Of a DNA stretch of 64,000 nucleotides, positions 54,432-63,663 are shown one piece after another. Below the pieces are notes generated by a model that searched no databases, was not told where the DNA came from, and worked only from the letters and a program-made list of their open reading frames with translations. The translations under genes and the position numbers were made by a program. The DNA is taken from NCBI RefSeq assembly GCF_016595435.1, contig NZ_JAENIJ010000019.1, positions 1 to 64,000 on the forward strand, written 5' to 3'. Each line of letters opens with the position of its first letter. The first letter of the stretch is position 1. The DNA comes from Luteolibacter pohnpeiensis (lineage in GTDB: Bacteria > Verrucomicrobiota > Verrucomicrobiia > Verrucomicrobiales > Akkermansiaceae).

Positions 54432-55847
54432 ATGCCAAAACGTGACTGTGTGATTCATTGGTTTCGCCGCGATCTCCGGATCTCGGACAACACTGCCCTT
54501 TGGCATGCTGCGAAGCGGGGCCTCCCCGTTGTCCCTGTATATATCCGCAGCGAGTGGAAAAACCATCACGCCTGGACCGGAAGCAACCGGCAGGCGTTTC
54601 TTTGTGGGTCGCTGGAATCGTTGGCTAAAAATCTACAAACCCTGGCCGGCGAACTCATCATTCGCAAAGGCGAAGCCGTTAACGAATTAGCGACTCTGAT
54701 CCAGGAAACCGGCGCCAAAGCCATTTTCTACAACTCGGATCCTGATCCATTTGGGAAAAAGGTCGAAGCCGAGCTTCGCGATTACTGCAGTGAGAATGGC
54801 ATCGAGTGCTGCGCTTTTCACGATGTGACACTTCATGCACCAGGCGAGGTTTTAACCAAATCCGAGCAACCTTACCGGGTTTTCACCCCATATTCGAAGA
54901 GCTGGCTCGAACTTGAGAAACCATCGCCACATCCGAAACCCGGCCCACTTCACACTCCATCCGGAATTCACTCGCTTGAACTCCCCACCATCCGGACCTG
55001 GGGATTGAAAGAACCCGAAGCGGAAATTTTAACACCTGGTGAACACGCCGCACGGCAACGATTGAAATCGGCGATCAGCGGGACGGTTCAGCGTTATCAG
55101 GAGTTACGGGACTTGCCTGCAGAAGAGGCGACGAGCCGACTTTCCCAGGATCTGCGCTTTGGCCTGATTTCCATCCGGACAGTCTATCAACGAGTGATGC
55201 AGGCTCGTGAAACATGCAAACCGACGGAGCGAAAGAACATCGACACCTTCATCAAGGAGCTCGCTTGGCGTGAATTTTATATGGCCATCCTGCACCACTT
55301 CCCGGATGTCCTGAAGCACGAGTTCAACGAGGACTGGCGCGGTTTACCCTGGAATGAACCGGGCGAATCCTTTGAAGCGTGGAAGGAAGGTAAAACGGGC
55401 TTTCCCATCATCGACGCCGGCATGCGCCAACTTAAACAAACCGGCTTCATGCACAATCGGGTGCGGATGATCACCGCCATGTTCTTAACCAAGGACCTGC
55501 ACCTCGATTGGAAACTTGGTGAGTCCTGGTTCATGCAACATTTGGTCGATGGCGAAATCGCCTCGAACAACGGCGGCTGGCAATGGTCCGCCGGCACCGG
55601 AGCCGATGCGGCACCGTATTTCAGGATTCAAAATCCATGGACGCAAACGGAACGATACGATCCCGCTGGCAAATACATCAAACGCTGGGTCGAGGAACTC
55701 AAGGATGTGCCAGCTGAACGCTTCATGGCTCCACCGAAAAATGGTCGTCCGATTGCCGATGGGTATCCACTCCCAATCGTGGATCATAAAACCGAACGGG
55801 AGAAAACACTGGCAATCTTCAAAAAGCATCGCCCGGCGAAGCACTAA
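54432..55847 (+). CDS. phrB: Deoxyribodipyrimidine photolyase
   Basis: 471 residues, the class I length. The N-terminal alpha/beta antenna domain starts CVIHWFRRDLRISDNTALW. The FAD-binding C-terminal part has TFIKELAWREFYMAILHH, DAGMRQLKQTGFMHNRVRM, GEIASNNGGWQWSAGTG and ADAAPYFRIQNPW. These are the conserved FAD and lesion-contact residues, and SAGTGADAAPYFR fits CPD photolyases rather than DASH types. It repairs UV cyclobutane dimers with blue light. Single gene upstream of the methyltransferase. Confidence 0.96.
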   Translation: MPKRDCVIHWFRRDLRISDNTALWHAAKRGLPVVPVYIRSEWKNHHAWTGSNRQAFLCGSLESLAKNLQTLAGELIIRKGEAVNELATLIQETGAKAIFYNSDPDPFGKKVEAELRDYCSENGIECCAFHDVTLHAPGEVLTKSEQPYRVFTPYSKSWLELEKPSPHPKPGPLHTPSGIHSLELPTIRTWGLKEPEAEILTPGEHAARQRLKSAISGTVQRYQELRDLPAEEATSRLSQDLRFGLISIRTVYQRVMQARETCKPTERKNIDTFIKELAWREFYMAILHHFPDVLKHEFNEDWRGLPWNEPGESFEAWKEGKTGFPIIDAGMRQLKQTGFMHNRVRMITAMFLTKDLHLDWKLGESWFMQHLVDGEIASNNGGWQWSAGTGADAAPYFRIQNPWTQTERYDPAGKYIKRWVEELKDVPAERFMAPPKNGRPIADGYPLPIVDHKTEREKTLAIFKKHRPAKH

Positions 55848-55924
55848 GAACATCGTAGGTCCAGGAACTGGAATCGCCCCACAATCCCATTGCGAACCGA
55901 TTCCTGAGGGCACACTGTCCAGCC

Positions 55925-56518
55925 ATGGATTGGAACAGCCGATACGCAAATCAGGACACTCCCTGGAACAAAGGGACTCACACGCCGGTTTTGGAAGAGT
56001 TCCTGGCTCGCCACGCAGAAAAATTGCACGGAAAAGTCGCAGTGCCAGGCTGCGGTGCAGGGCATGACTGCCGTTGGCTGGCGGAGATTCCAGATTGCGA
56101 AGTTTCTGGGTTTGATATCGCCCCATTGGCCATTGAGGAAGCGCGCGGGCTGGATGTGGCAGAAAAAGTTAGCTACCGCCTTTATGATTTCCTCAATCCG
56201 TGCCCCGATGACACCGAGGGATTCGATCTACTGTGGGAGCACACCTGCTTTTGCGCTTTGGAGCCGTCCATGCGCGATGGCTATTTAAAAACTGCCGCCA
56301 CTTTATTGAAACCGGGCGGAAGGGTTGCGGGTGTGTTTTTTATCAACCCCGAGATGGATGAAGGCGAACAAGGCCCCCCTTTCAAAATCAGCGTCGAGGA
56401 GTTGAAATCCGCTTGGGACGCGGCGGGATTTGAAATCCTCGATTCCTGGACCCCGACGAGTGGGTATGATGGCCGGATCGGCCGCGAACTTGCGCTGATG
56501 CTGCGCAAGCGCGGCTAG
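55925..56518 (+). CDS. TPMT-like SAM-dependent methyltransferase
   Basis: 197 residues. It begins MDWNSRYANQDTPWNKG as in thiopurine S-methyltransferase relatives. The SAM motif I is VAVPGCGAGHDCRWLAE, motif II is VSGFDIAPLAIEEA, and the active-site region is LWEHTCFCALEPSMRDGY. Members methylate thiols, halides or selenium and tellurium compounds, or thiopurines. The natural acceptor is not predictable. It converges on the TlpA-like gene (23-base gap). Confidence 0.85.
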   Translation: MDWNSRYANQDTPWNKGTHTPVLEEFLARHAEKLHGKVAVPGCGAGHDCRWLAEIPDCEVSGFDIAPLAIEEARGLDVAEKVSYRLYDFLNPCPDDTEGFDLLWEHTCFCALEPSMRDGYLKTAATLLKPGGRVAGVFFINPEMDEGEQGPPFKISVEELKSAWDAAGFEILDSWTPTSGYDGRIGRELALMLRKRG

Positions 56519-56540
56519 ATCCGGCTCAAACAACCAATAC

Positions 56541-57728
56541 TTATTCCTTGGAATCTTTCTCGGCAGCAGCTTTCGCGGCGGCAGCTTTCTCTGCCGCTTT
56601 CTTTTGCATCTCAAGCTGCACGTTTTTGATACCTTCCTTGAGCCACCCCGAAAGCTCTTCTTCGGTTGGCATCTCACCCTCATGGAGTTTTTCCGAGTAA
56701 GGCCTGATCAAGAACACCAAATAAGGCGTGCCTGCTTGTGGAGTGACCGGATTTTTGGCGATTTCCAGAGCTTCATCAGCCGTCTTCACCGCTTGTTCCT
56801 TGTCGCCAAGGAGCCACTGCAGCTTGGAAGCCTGAAACACGGCGATCGGATCCCTGCGGCCGGTTGAATTCGTTTGTTGCAACGGCTCGAGCAATTTGCG
56901 GAACAGATCTTCCGGGATGTCCTCACGCATCCAGCTGACAAGCTGAGCGATCACGTTCGCCTTCACCGGGCGCTTGTCTTCGCTGGTGGACATCAGTTCG
57001 TTATCGAGCGCTGCCCAGTCTTTTTTGGCGACCTTGACTTGCAGATCCATGGTAGGAAGCATGGCGTTCTTTGGATCGAGTTCTTTGATCTTATTGAAAG
57101 CGACTTCCATCGCCGCGCCATCATGAGCGGAGTTAGCCTTAGCAAACGCTTCCCGTTGCTGCTGGACGATCTCGACGTTCTTTTTAGCGGTCTCGATGCT
57201 GGCAAGCGCCTTTTCCTGAGCGTCTCCACCTGCCAGAAGTCCTTCAACGACTTCGTCCGTGATGAAGGTTGGGTGAATGTTCAGCAAAACTTTGCCATCC
57301 TTCACCACTAAGGCACGTGGAATGGAATTCACCTCTGCCGGCTTAAGCCATTCCGTTTCAAAAACACCACCTCTGCCGGTGTAAGCCACCGGATAGGACA
57401 TGCCATCGCCTTTTTTCGCGACAAACTCAGCAACCTTGTCTTTGCCGTCTTCGAAAACGTCCATGCCGTAAACCTCGAAGCCCTTGTCGTGGTATTTGTC
57501 GTAAAGTGCATCAACGTGTGGAATACCCAGAACGCATGGCATGCACCAGGTCGCCCAGCATTCGAACATGTAGACTTTGCCGGATTCCCATTGAGTTGGC
57601 GCGGAGCCTTGGATCCAGTCCAGTTTGCCGAACACCTCAGGGGTTACGCTGTCACCTTCTTTTTGGGCCGTAGCTGTCAGACACGAAGCAGCTGTGATCC
57701 CTAACGCGATCAAGGTTTTGAATTTCAT
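56541..57728 (-). CDS. Secreted TlpA/ResA-like thioredoxin with helical C-terminal domain
   Basis: 395 residues. Signal peptide (KTLIALGITAASCLTATA) then a thioredoxin fold with redox motif ECWATWCMPCVLGIPHVD, Cys62 and Cys65, and cis-Pro in EVNSIPRALVV. Residues 180-330 are helical with TPR-like character (QAVKTADEALEIAKN). The end is a long Lys/Ala/Glu helix (KKAAEKAAAAKAAAEKDSKE). It probably reduces disulfides or acts in an extracytoplasmic redox relay. The helical half may bind a partner. It is divergent from the esterase across an AT-rich gap (57729-57946). Confidence 0.88.
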   Translation of the reverse strand: MKFKTLIALGITAASCLTATAQKEGDSVTPEVFGKLDWIQGSAPTQWESGKVYMFECWATWCMPCVLGIPHVDALYDKYHDKGFEVYGMDVFEDGKDKVAEFVAKKGDGMSYPVAYTGRGGVFETEWLKPAEVNSIPRALVVKDGKVLLNIHPTFITDEVVEGLLAGGDAQEKALASIETAKKNVEIVQQQREAFAKANSAHDGAAMEVAFNKIKELDPKNAMLPTMDLQVKVAKKDWAALDNELMSTSEDKRPVKANVIAQLVSWMREDIPEDLFRKLLEPLQQTNSTGRRDPIAVFQASKLQWLLGDKEQAVKTADEALEIAKNPVTPQAGTPYLVFLIRPYSEKLHEGEMPTEEELSGWLKEGIKNVQLEMQKKAAEKAAAAKAAAEKDSKE

Positions 57729-57946
57729 GATGGATTAAGGGAATGGTTACAGATGCTTATGTCAATCACCGCAACATAAATCACTGGAAATCAGCAGCAA
57801 ATAAATTCCACATAATCGCGACACAAGTCCAATTGACATACAAAACCGCAAAGAAGAATATATGACAAAATCCATATTCTTAGTAAGGTTTAACTTAGGT
57901 AAAACGTTTTGGATATAGATTTCCAATCATCTCCGTATCACGTGCC

Positions 57947-58909
57947 ATGAAAGTTCCGATTTTGCTGAGTTTTGCCTCTACGCTCCTCATGACCGCCAAT
58001 TCGCTCAACGCCGAGGCAACCGCCCGCTCGATCGAAATCGGCCCCGATTATCAGGATGCAGCGGAATTGCACATCACTTCAGAAATCCAACGCGGAACGA
58101 TCGAGAAATTTGTGATGGAATCCAAGGATAGCGCGCTCTATCCCGGCATTGCGAAAAACCGTGAAGGGACGGTTCCGTATTCACGAAAAGTTGCCGTTTA
58201 TTTACCATTCAATCTGGATTCTAACAAAACCTACCCGCTTTTGGTGGTTCAGGATGGAACTGGATATATCGATGTCGTTTCCAAATCGCTGGATGCCCTG
58301 ATCGCACAAAAACGAGTCCCTGCGATGGTGGCGATCCTGATCGCATCGGGCGGAGGAGATGCCCAGGGTAGCGAACGCGGACTCGAATACGACACGCTCA
58401 GCGGCAAATATGCCGAGTTCATTGAAACCGAAGTCATTCCCCGGGTTGAGAAGGATTATAAGGTGAAAATTACGACCGATCCCGAGGGCCGGGCAACCAT
58501 GGGCGGAAGCTCAGGTGCCGCAGCAGCTTTCACCATGGCCTGGTTCAGGCCGGACCTGTATCATCGAGTGCTCAGCTATTCCGGGACATTTGTGAACCAG
58601 CAGTCCCCTTTGAATCCGGAAAGCCCGCATGGAGCATGGGAGTATCATGAAAATCTGATCCCGAATGCTGCCAAAAAACCGATCCGGATCTGGATGGAAG
58701 TCAGCGAGCATGATAATGGATACGATCGCGATGAAGCCTCACTTCACAACTGGGTGATGGCGAACGATCGAATGGCGGAAGTTCTCAAAGCCAAAGGCTA
58801 CGAATACCGATACGTGTTCGCCAAAGATGCCGGGCACACCGACGGCAGAGTCACCAAACAAACACTGCCCGCCGCATTGGAATGGCTGTGGCAGAGTTAC
58901 CCGCGCTGA
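57947..58909 (+). CDS. Secreted alpha/beta-hydrolase esterase (PF00756-like)
   Basis: 320 residues with signal peptide (MKVPILLSFASTLLMTANSLNA). The esterase-D/enterochelin-esterase-like fold is shown by KVAVYLPFNLDSNKTYPLLVVQ being split by the oxyanion turn, then TMGGSSGAAAAFTMAWFRPDLY with nucleophile Ser188, and late His297 in FAKDAGHTDG. Related enzymes cleave feruloyl or siderophore esters. Substrate unknown. It lies near sugar-related genes. The 3' end overlaps the convergent histidine kinase by 13 bases. Confidence 0.85.
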   Translation: MKVPILLSFASTLLMTANSLNAEATARSIEIGPDYQDAAELHITSEIQRGTIEKFVMESKDSALYPGIAKNREGTVPYSRKVAVYLPFNLDSNKTYPLLVVQDGTGYIDVVSKSLDALIAQKRVPAMVAILIASGGGDAQGSERGLEYDTLSGKYAEFIETEVIPRVEKDYKVKITTDPEGRATMGGSSGAAAAFTMAWFRPDLYHRVLSYSGTFVNQQSPLNPESPHGAWEYHENLIPNAAKKPIRIWMEVSEHDNGYDRDEASLHNWVMANDRMAEVLKAKGYEYRYVFAKDAGHTDGRVTKQTLPAALEWLWQSYPR

Positions 58910-61900
58910 TGATGAATTGCGTTACTGGCGGCCGCCAATGTCTCCCGTAAAAGACTCCTGCGGATGGGTTTGTTCAAGTAGCCGGACATCCCCACCTCGA
59001 AGCAAAGTTCTCGATCCGCGGCGACGGTGTTTGCCGTGAGCGCAACAATGTAAATCGGTGAACTGCCCTGCTCCCGCTCCAGTCTACGGATCGCTGCGCA
59101 AGCCTCAATGCCGCTCATTTCGGGCATTTGCAAATCCATCAGAACACAATCGATTGGTTCGTTCTGATAAATCTCCACCGCTTCTGCGCCGTTGAACGCG
59201 GAAAACGGCTCATAGCCAAGTTTGCGCAAAACGGACAGGGTGAGCTTCATGTTGATCCTATCATCCTCTGCCACCAAAATCCGCAGTGGATACTCTGCGG
59301 CGAATTTCTCATCCAGCACCATGGGGAGCGCTCCAGATTTCTCGCAGGCCGCTGCTTCCACGGCATCCAATGGAATCAGCAACTCGAACACAGAACCTGC
59401 ACCATTCCTGCCATGCATCGTCAAGTCCCCGCCGAGCAATCCAGCCAGTCTCTTGGAAATCGCCAGACCCAACCCGGTTCCACCATGCTTTCTGGATGCA
59501 CCCGCATCGGTTTGCGAAAATGGCGCAAAAATCAATTCCTGCTCCGCATGTTCAACTCCTATGCCGGTATCGATGACCGAAATTTTCCACCAGGTAGATT
59601 CTCCGGCTCGCAGGGGTGAAGCGATGATTTCGACCAATCCCTCGTCCGTAAATTTGATCGCATTGCCCACCAAGTTGAGCACGATCTGCCGGATTCTACC
59701 CTCGTCCCCCAATAGCTTCTCGGGGACTTCCCCAGATATATCCAAACTGAGTGTGATCCCTTTTTGGCTGGCAGTCGGCAGCAGAAGCTGTCGGATACCT
59801 CGAAGCAGATCGCTAAGCGAGAACGGGCGACGTTCCACCCGTAGAGCACCAGCTTCGCTACTGCTGAAATCCAGAATGTCATCGAGAATCCGCAACAATG
59901 CCTGAGCGCTTTGATGCAGCGTAGCGGCATATTCGTGATTCTCCGCAGTCAGATCCGGCGACTTTGCCAGTAATTCCGAAAATCCGATGATGCCGTTCAT
60001 TGGAGTCCGGACCTCGTGACTCATGACCGCCAGGAATTCACTTTTTGCCTTTTCTCCAGCCTGGGCGCGAACCGTCAACTCACGTTGTAAATCGAGAGCC
60101 TTCGCCAGATCATTGGTTCGTTCAGCGATGCGATCCTCGAGTTTGGCATTAAAGCTCCGGAGCTCGCTTTCAATCTGCCGTTGATGAGTAATATCGCGAG
60201 AAACGGCCAGGAGACGAACCGGCGTGCCATTGCCATCATGGATCGGTGAGACGACAACATCCCACCATTTCGGGGTTCCCGCAAATGTCGCACAAAACGC
60301 CTGGAATCTGCCATGGTTCCCTTTCAGCGCCTCCTCCATGGCACTGCGGACCATAGGCTGATCACGCTCACCCCAAAATGAGATCCAATCACTTCCCTCA
60401 ACCAAACTAAGATCGCCGATTTCGAGGGCTTTCCTTCCCTGCTCCGCCATCTGCAACAGCTTGCCATCGAGGCTGATGACCTTGAGACAATCTTCCGTGC
60501 TCTCGACGATGCTGCGGTTGTATTCCTCACTTTCTCGCAGCTTCTCCTCCGCAAGCTTACGCTCATGGTGTTCGATCGCGAACATCACGGAAGCGGCCAA
60601 GCTGCTGGCAAACTTGATTTCTTCCGGTATCCATTGGCGTATCTCTGAAACTTGCTCACAGCAAAGTACCCCAACCAATCTACCTCCGGTGCGAATCGGA
60701 ATATCGAGCATCGATCTTATCCCATTCGGTTTGAGATAATCTTCAGCCAGGCATCGGGTCGATTCATCTGCCATCGCATCAGCTGCAACCACCGGGAGAA
60801 ATTGGGAAAGCGCCTCCAAATAAGGCCTGTAGTCCTGCTTCTTCAGTTCATTCCCAGCACTGAATTTCAGGCTATCAGCGTCATACAATGCCGCACATCG
60901 GATCAACGACTTGCTGTCATCATAGATCCAGACACTTGCCCGATCAATGTGCAAACTTTCAAGACACTCCTTCGCCGCAAGCTGATAGAACTCGGTAAGG
61001 CTTGAATATTCCGCATCGCGGAGATTCAGCAGTGCCCGCTGGAATCGTTGGATTCTAGCAGCTCTTTCTTGTTCCCGAATTTGGACCCTGCGCTCGTTGG
61101 TGACGTTCCTGAGAACCAACACCACTCCGACAATTTCCCCATCCGAGTTTCGGATCGGTGCCGCGCTATCCGCAACCGGGCACTCTGAGCCATCGCGGTG
61201 AATCAGCACGCTATCCATCGCAAGGTCGACGGTATTTCCCGTAGTTAAAACCGCTTCCACCGGGATTTCCACGGCTTCGCGGGTGATCTGATGAACGATT
61301 TTGAAGACCTCGGCGATCGGTAATCCCCTTGCATCCGCCAGCGACCAACCGGTCAACCTTTCGGCAACCGGATTCATTCTCAGAATGTTGCCGCGACCAT
61401 CCGTTACCACCACCCCATCACCGATCGATTGCAGGGTGATGGCTAAATTCTCCTCGCTTTCGCGCAAGGCTTCCTGAGCCTGCATGAGCTCGGTGACATC
61501 CCTGGCCACCGCATAAATTGAGCCTGAATGGATTGAGGAAATTGCATTCCAGGACAGGTGCTTCCAGCTGCCATCTTTACAAAGATAGCGATTGGTAAAG
61601 TTCGTCGTGCTGTATCGGGTTTCGACGGAGTTTACGAGAAACTCCATCTCTTGCAGCGTAGCAGCCCGATCATCGGGGTGGATGAACTCGATAATGGGGC
61701 GCGAAGTCAGTTCGCTCTCCGTGTAATGCAGGGTGCGCAGAAATGCCTCGTTCACCCGCACGAATCTTCCAGAACTGTCGGCAAAACACATCATGTCCAC
61801 CGATAGCTCAAAGAACTGCTCCAACTCTTCAGTCCGATCCCGGAGCGTATCCAGCATCTGGTTGAAATTGCGCGCCAGAACTCCAAATTCGTCCTTCCCA

Positions 61901-62628
61901 CCAGATTCCATCCGGCGCGCCCGATCCCCGCTTGCTATTGCCTCTGCGTCAGAAGCCATTGCCTCAAGTGGCGGCACGATGAGACGAGTCAGGCCGATGC
62001 AGGCAGCCGCTGCAATCACGGCTGCGATGCCGATGCTCGCGATCAAAATCTTGCGGGAACCCACAATGATTTCCAATGCACTCTCTGCCTCAGATGCCAT
62101 GTCAGAGCTGGATTTCCGATCATAGCCACCTAGCCGGGGCAACACGAGATCATCCAAAATGGCAATGATCTCAGCTTTTGATTGAGTCTGATCTTCACCA
62201 AAACCCTCAGCCAGCAGTTTAGAGATCCGCGATATACCGGATTCCACGTCCGCCAAAAAACTCAGCTCATATTGCTCTTCTCGGGACCGCTGTTCCGCCC
62301 TTAAGTTCTCAGCAGTCGATCTGGCATTTTGGGTAGCCTGTTTTGCTCGCTCATAATTGCGTTGAAGCTCCGCAAGCGATGCATCCACTTGAGCTAATTC
62401 TTCCGCGCTAAGTGTGCCTGGATTCCCGACGAGGATTCGGATTTCCATCGCTGATTTTAACATCTTACCGGCCGAAACATCTTCATTGTAAGAAGTCCGG
62501 TAGGCATCCCGAAGATGAACCTCCACCTGTTGGGATCTCCAGATCTCAATTGCCCCCTGAAACAGCATCATCAAAACCACCACGGAAAATCCGACCAGTA
62601 ATTGATTCCGAATGCTAAATGACTTCAT
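58897..62628 (-). CDS. Membrane-bound hybrid sensor histidine kinase
   Basis: 1243 residues. TM helices are at about 8-28 and 193-215 with a helical periplasmic sensor between, and HAMP at 216-268. PAS domains are near 270-388, 393-510 and 700-820 (first with SVDMMCFADSSGRFVRVNEAF). A GAF-type domain lies at 545-690. HisKA has the phospho-acceptor His871 in VMSHEVRTPMNG. The HATPase holds NLVGNAIKF and TGIGV, GGTGLGL. A receiver at about 1114-1235 has Asp1165 in CVLMDLQMPEMSG. It senses signals and relays phosphate through its own receiver. No cognate response regulator lies adjacent; the AraC gene is divergent. Confidence 0.94.
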   Translation of the reverse strand: MKSFSIRNQLLVGFSVVVLMMLFQGAIEIWRSQQVEVHLRDAYRTSYNEDVSAGKMLKSAMEIRILVGNPGTLSAEELAQVDASLAELQRNYERAKQATQNARSTAENLRAEQRSREEQYELSFLADVESGISRISKLLAEGFGEDQTQSKAEIIAILDDLVLPRLGGYDRKSSSDMASEAESALEIIVGSRKILIASIGIAAVIAAAACIGLTRLIVPPLEAMASDAEAIASGDRARRMESGGKDEFGVLARNFNQMLDTLRDRTEELEQFFELSVDMMCFADSSGRFVRVNEAFLRTLHYTESELTSRPIIEFIHPDDRAATLQEMEFLVNSVETRYSTTNFTNRYLCKDGSWKHLSWNAISSIHSGSIYAVARDVTELMQAQEALRESEENLAITLQSIGDGVVVTDGRGNILRMNPVAERLTGWSLADARGLPIAEVFKIVHQITREAVEIPVEAVLTTGNTVDLAMDSVLIHRDGSECPVADSAAPIRNSDGEIVGVVLVLRNVTNERRVQIREQERAARIQRFQRALLNLRDAEYSSLTEFYQLAAKECLESLHIDRASVWIYDDSKSLIRCAALYDADSLKFSAGNELKKQDYRPYLEALSQFLPVVAADAMADESTRCLAEDYLKPNGIRSMLDIPIRTGGRLVGVLCCEQVSEIRQWIPEEIKFASSLAASVMFAIEHHERKLAEEKLRESEEYNRSIVESTEDCLKVISLDGKLLQMAEQGRKALEIGDLSLVEGSDWISFWGERDQPMVRSAMEEALKGNHGRFQAFCATFAGTPKWWDVVVSPIHDGNGTPVRLLAVSRDITHQRQIESELRSFNAKLEDRIAERTNDLAKALDLQRELTVRAQAGEKAKSEFLAVMSHEVRTPMNGIIGFSELLAKSPDLTAENHEYAATLHQSAQALLRILDDILDFSSSEAGALRVERRPFSLSDLLRGIRQLLLPTASQKGITLSLDISGEVPEKLLGDEGRIRQIVLNLVGNAIKFTDEGLVEIIASPLRAGESTWWKISVIDTGIGVEHAEQELIFAPFSQTDAGASRKHGGTGLGLAISKRLAGLLGGDLTMHGRNGAGSVFELLIPLDAVEAAACEKSGALPMVLDEKFAAEYPLRILVAEDDRINMKLTLSVLRKLGYEPFSAFNGAEAVEIYQNEPIDCVLMDLQMPEMSGIEACAAIRRLEREQGSSPIYIVALTANTVAADRELCFEVGMSGYLNKPIRRSLLRETLAAASNAIHHQRG

Positions 62629-62768
62629 GGGAGAGAATTGAACTGAAGACGCTTTATCACCGTTTCATGGAAAGTCTGGAGCCTATGTTAGATAAGGTCT
62701 AGCATCGAATCGAAAACAAATCCTAATCTTTAACACTCCCAACAACCCAATTTGAACGGGATTGGGAC

Positions 62769-63605
62769 GTGACCTCAATATCATCTTTAAAACCCGTTAT
62801 GGGAGAGAGCATTGTCATCGGAAAACGCACCAAAGAGATTGTTAAGGGGTATTCCCAGGAACTGACGAGCATCGGACTCATGGCGGCTGGCAAGACGACA
62901 GCCCATGCACCCTATCAGATTATCCGCGATCAATTGAAAGGCGGCCATCTGATCGCGACCGTTGCAGGACAAGGCGAATTCCTGATTCAAGACCAATGGT
63001 GCAAAAGCACTGCCGGCTCCGTGTTTATCGCACCGCCAGGAGCTGCTGAATCTTTTAGACCCGCCAAAGGAAAATCATGGACGTTCTGCTGGCTCCATAC
63101 CTACCCGGCATTTTTCCATGATTTCGAACCGACCACCTGCGGTCTGTTCGATGCGGATATCACATTATTTTGCCACGCGATCGAAGGTTTCATCCACTCC
63201 TCACTATCTGAAGACTATGCATCTACAGCAGCGCCCTGGGCGGACTTGATCCGAATCTACGCCCAACGTTTCATGCACGCTCAACGCGGGCAAACGCGCC
63301 TGGACAAACTCTGGGCAGCAGTGGCCATGGATCCGGGTAAAGCATGGGATGTGGAAGCACTGTGTCGGATCGCTGCCGTGAGCCGCGAACAACTGCGCGT
63401 TTTTTCACGCCGGGAAACCGGGCGCTCGCCGATGCAGCAAGTGACCCACCTTCGCATGCTCCGAGCGATCGAGCTTCTTCAGACTTGCTACTACAAGTTG
63501 GAAGTCGTTGCCGAATTGGTCGGTTACGACAACGCCTTCGCCTTCTCCAATGCCTTTCTCAAATCCACCGGCAAACGCCCATCGGCATACCGGTCGATCC
63601 AGTAG
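62769..63605 (+). CDS. AraC-family transcriptional regulator
   Basis: 278 residues from GTG 62769; ATG 62799 would drop ten residues and is also possible. The N-terminal cupin-like ligand domain (TVAGQGEFLIQDQWCKSTAGSVFIAPPG, split by loops; SWTFCWLHTYPAF) precedes a two-HTH DNA-binding domain at the end (VEALCRIAAVSREQLRVFSR; VAELVGYDNAFAFSNAF). AraC proteins of this shape usually sense a sugar. The gene directly downstream on the same strand is a DUF1680-type glycosidase, the probable target. It is divergent from the hybrid kinase. Confidence 0.92.
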   Translation: MTSISSLKPVMGESIVIGKRTKEIVKGYSQELTSIGLMAAGKTTAHAPYQIIRDQLKGGHLIATVAGQGEFLIQDQWCKSTAGSVFIAPPGAAESFRPAKGKSWTFCWLHTYPAFFHDFEPTTCGLFDADITLFCHAIEGFIHSSLSEDYASTAAPWADLIRIYAQRFMHAQRGQTRLDKLWAAVAMDPGKAWDVEALCRIAAVSREQLRVFSRRETGRSPMQQVTHLRMLRAIELLQTCYYKLEVVAELVGYDNAFAFSNAFLKSTGKRPSAYRSIQ

Positions 63606-63663
63606 GTTTTTTGGGATTTAAGACATTCCAACCGCCGGCAAATCGATAGAGACTGAGCCGATC

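Noticed and set aside
58897-58909. Possible frameshift at the esterase/kinase junction
   Set aside because: Both proteins end in complete domains; it is a simple 13-base convergent overlap.
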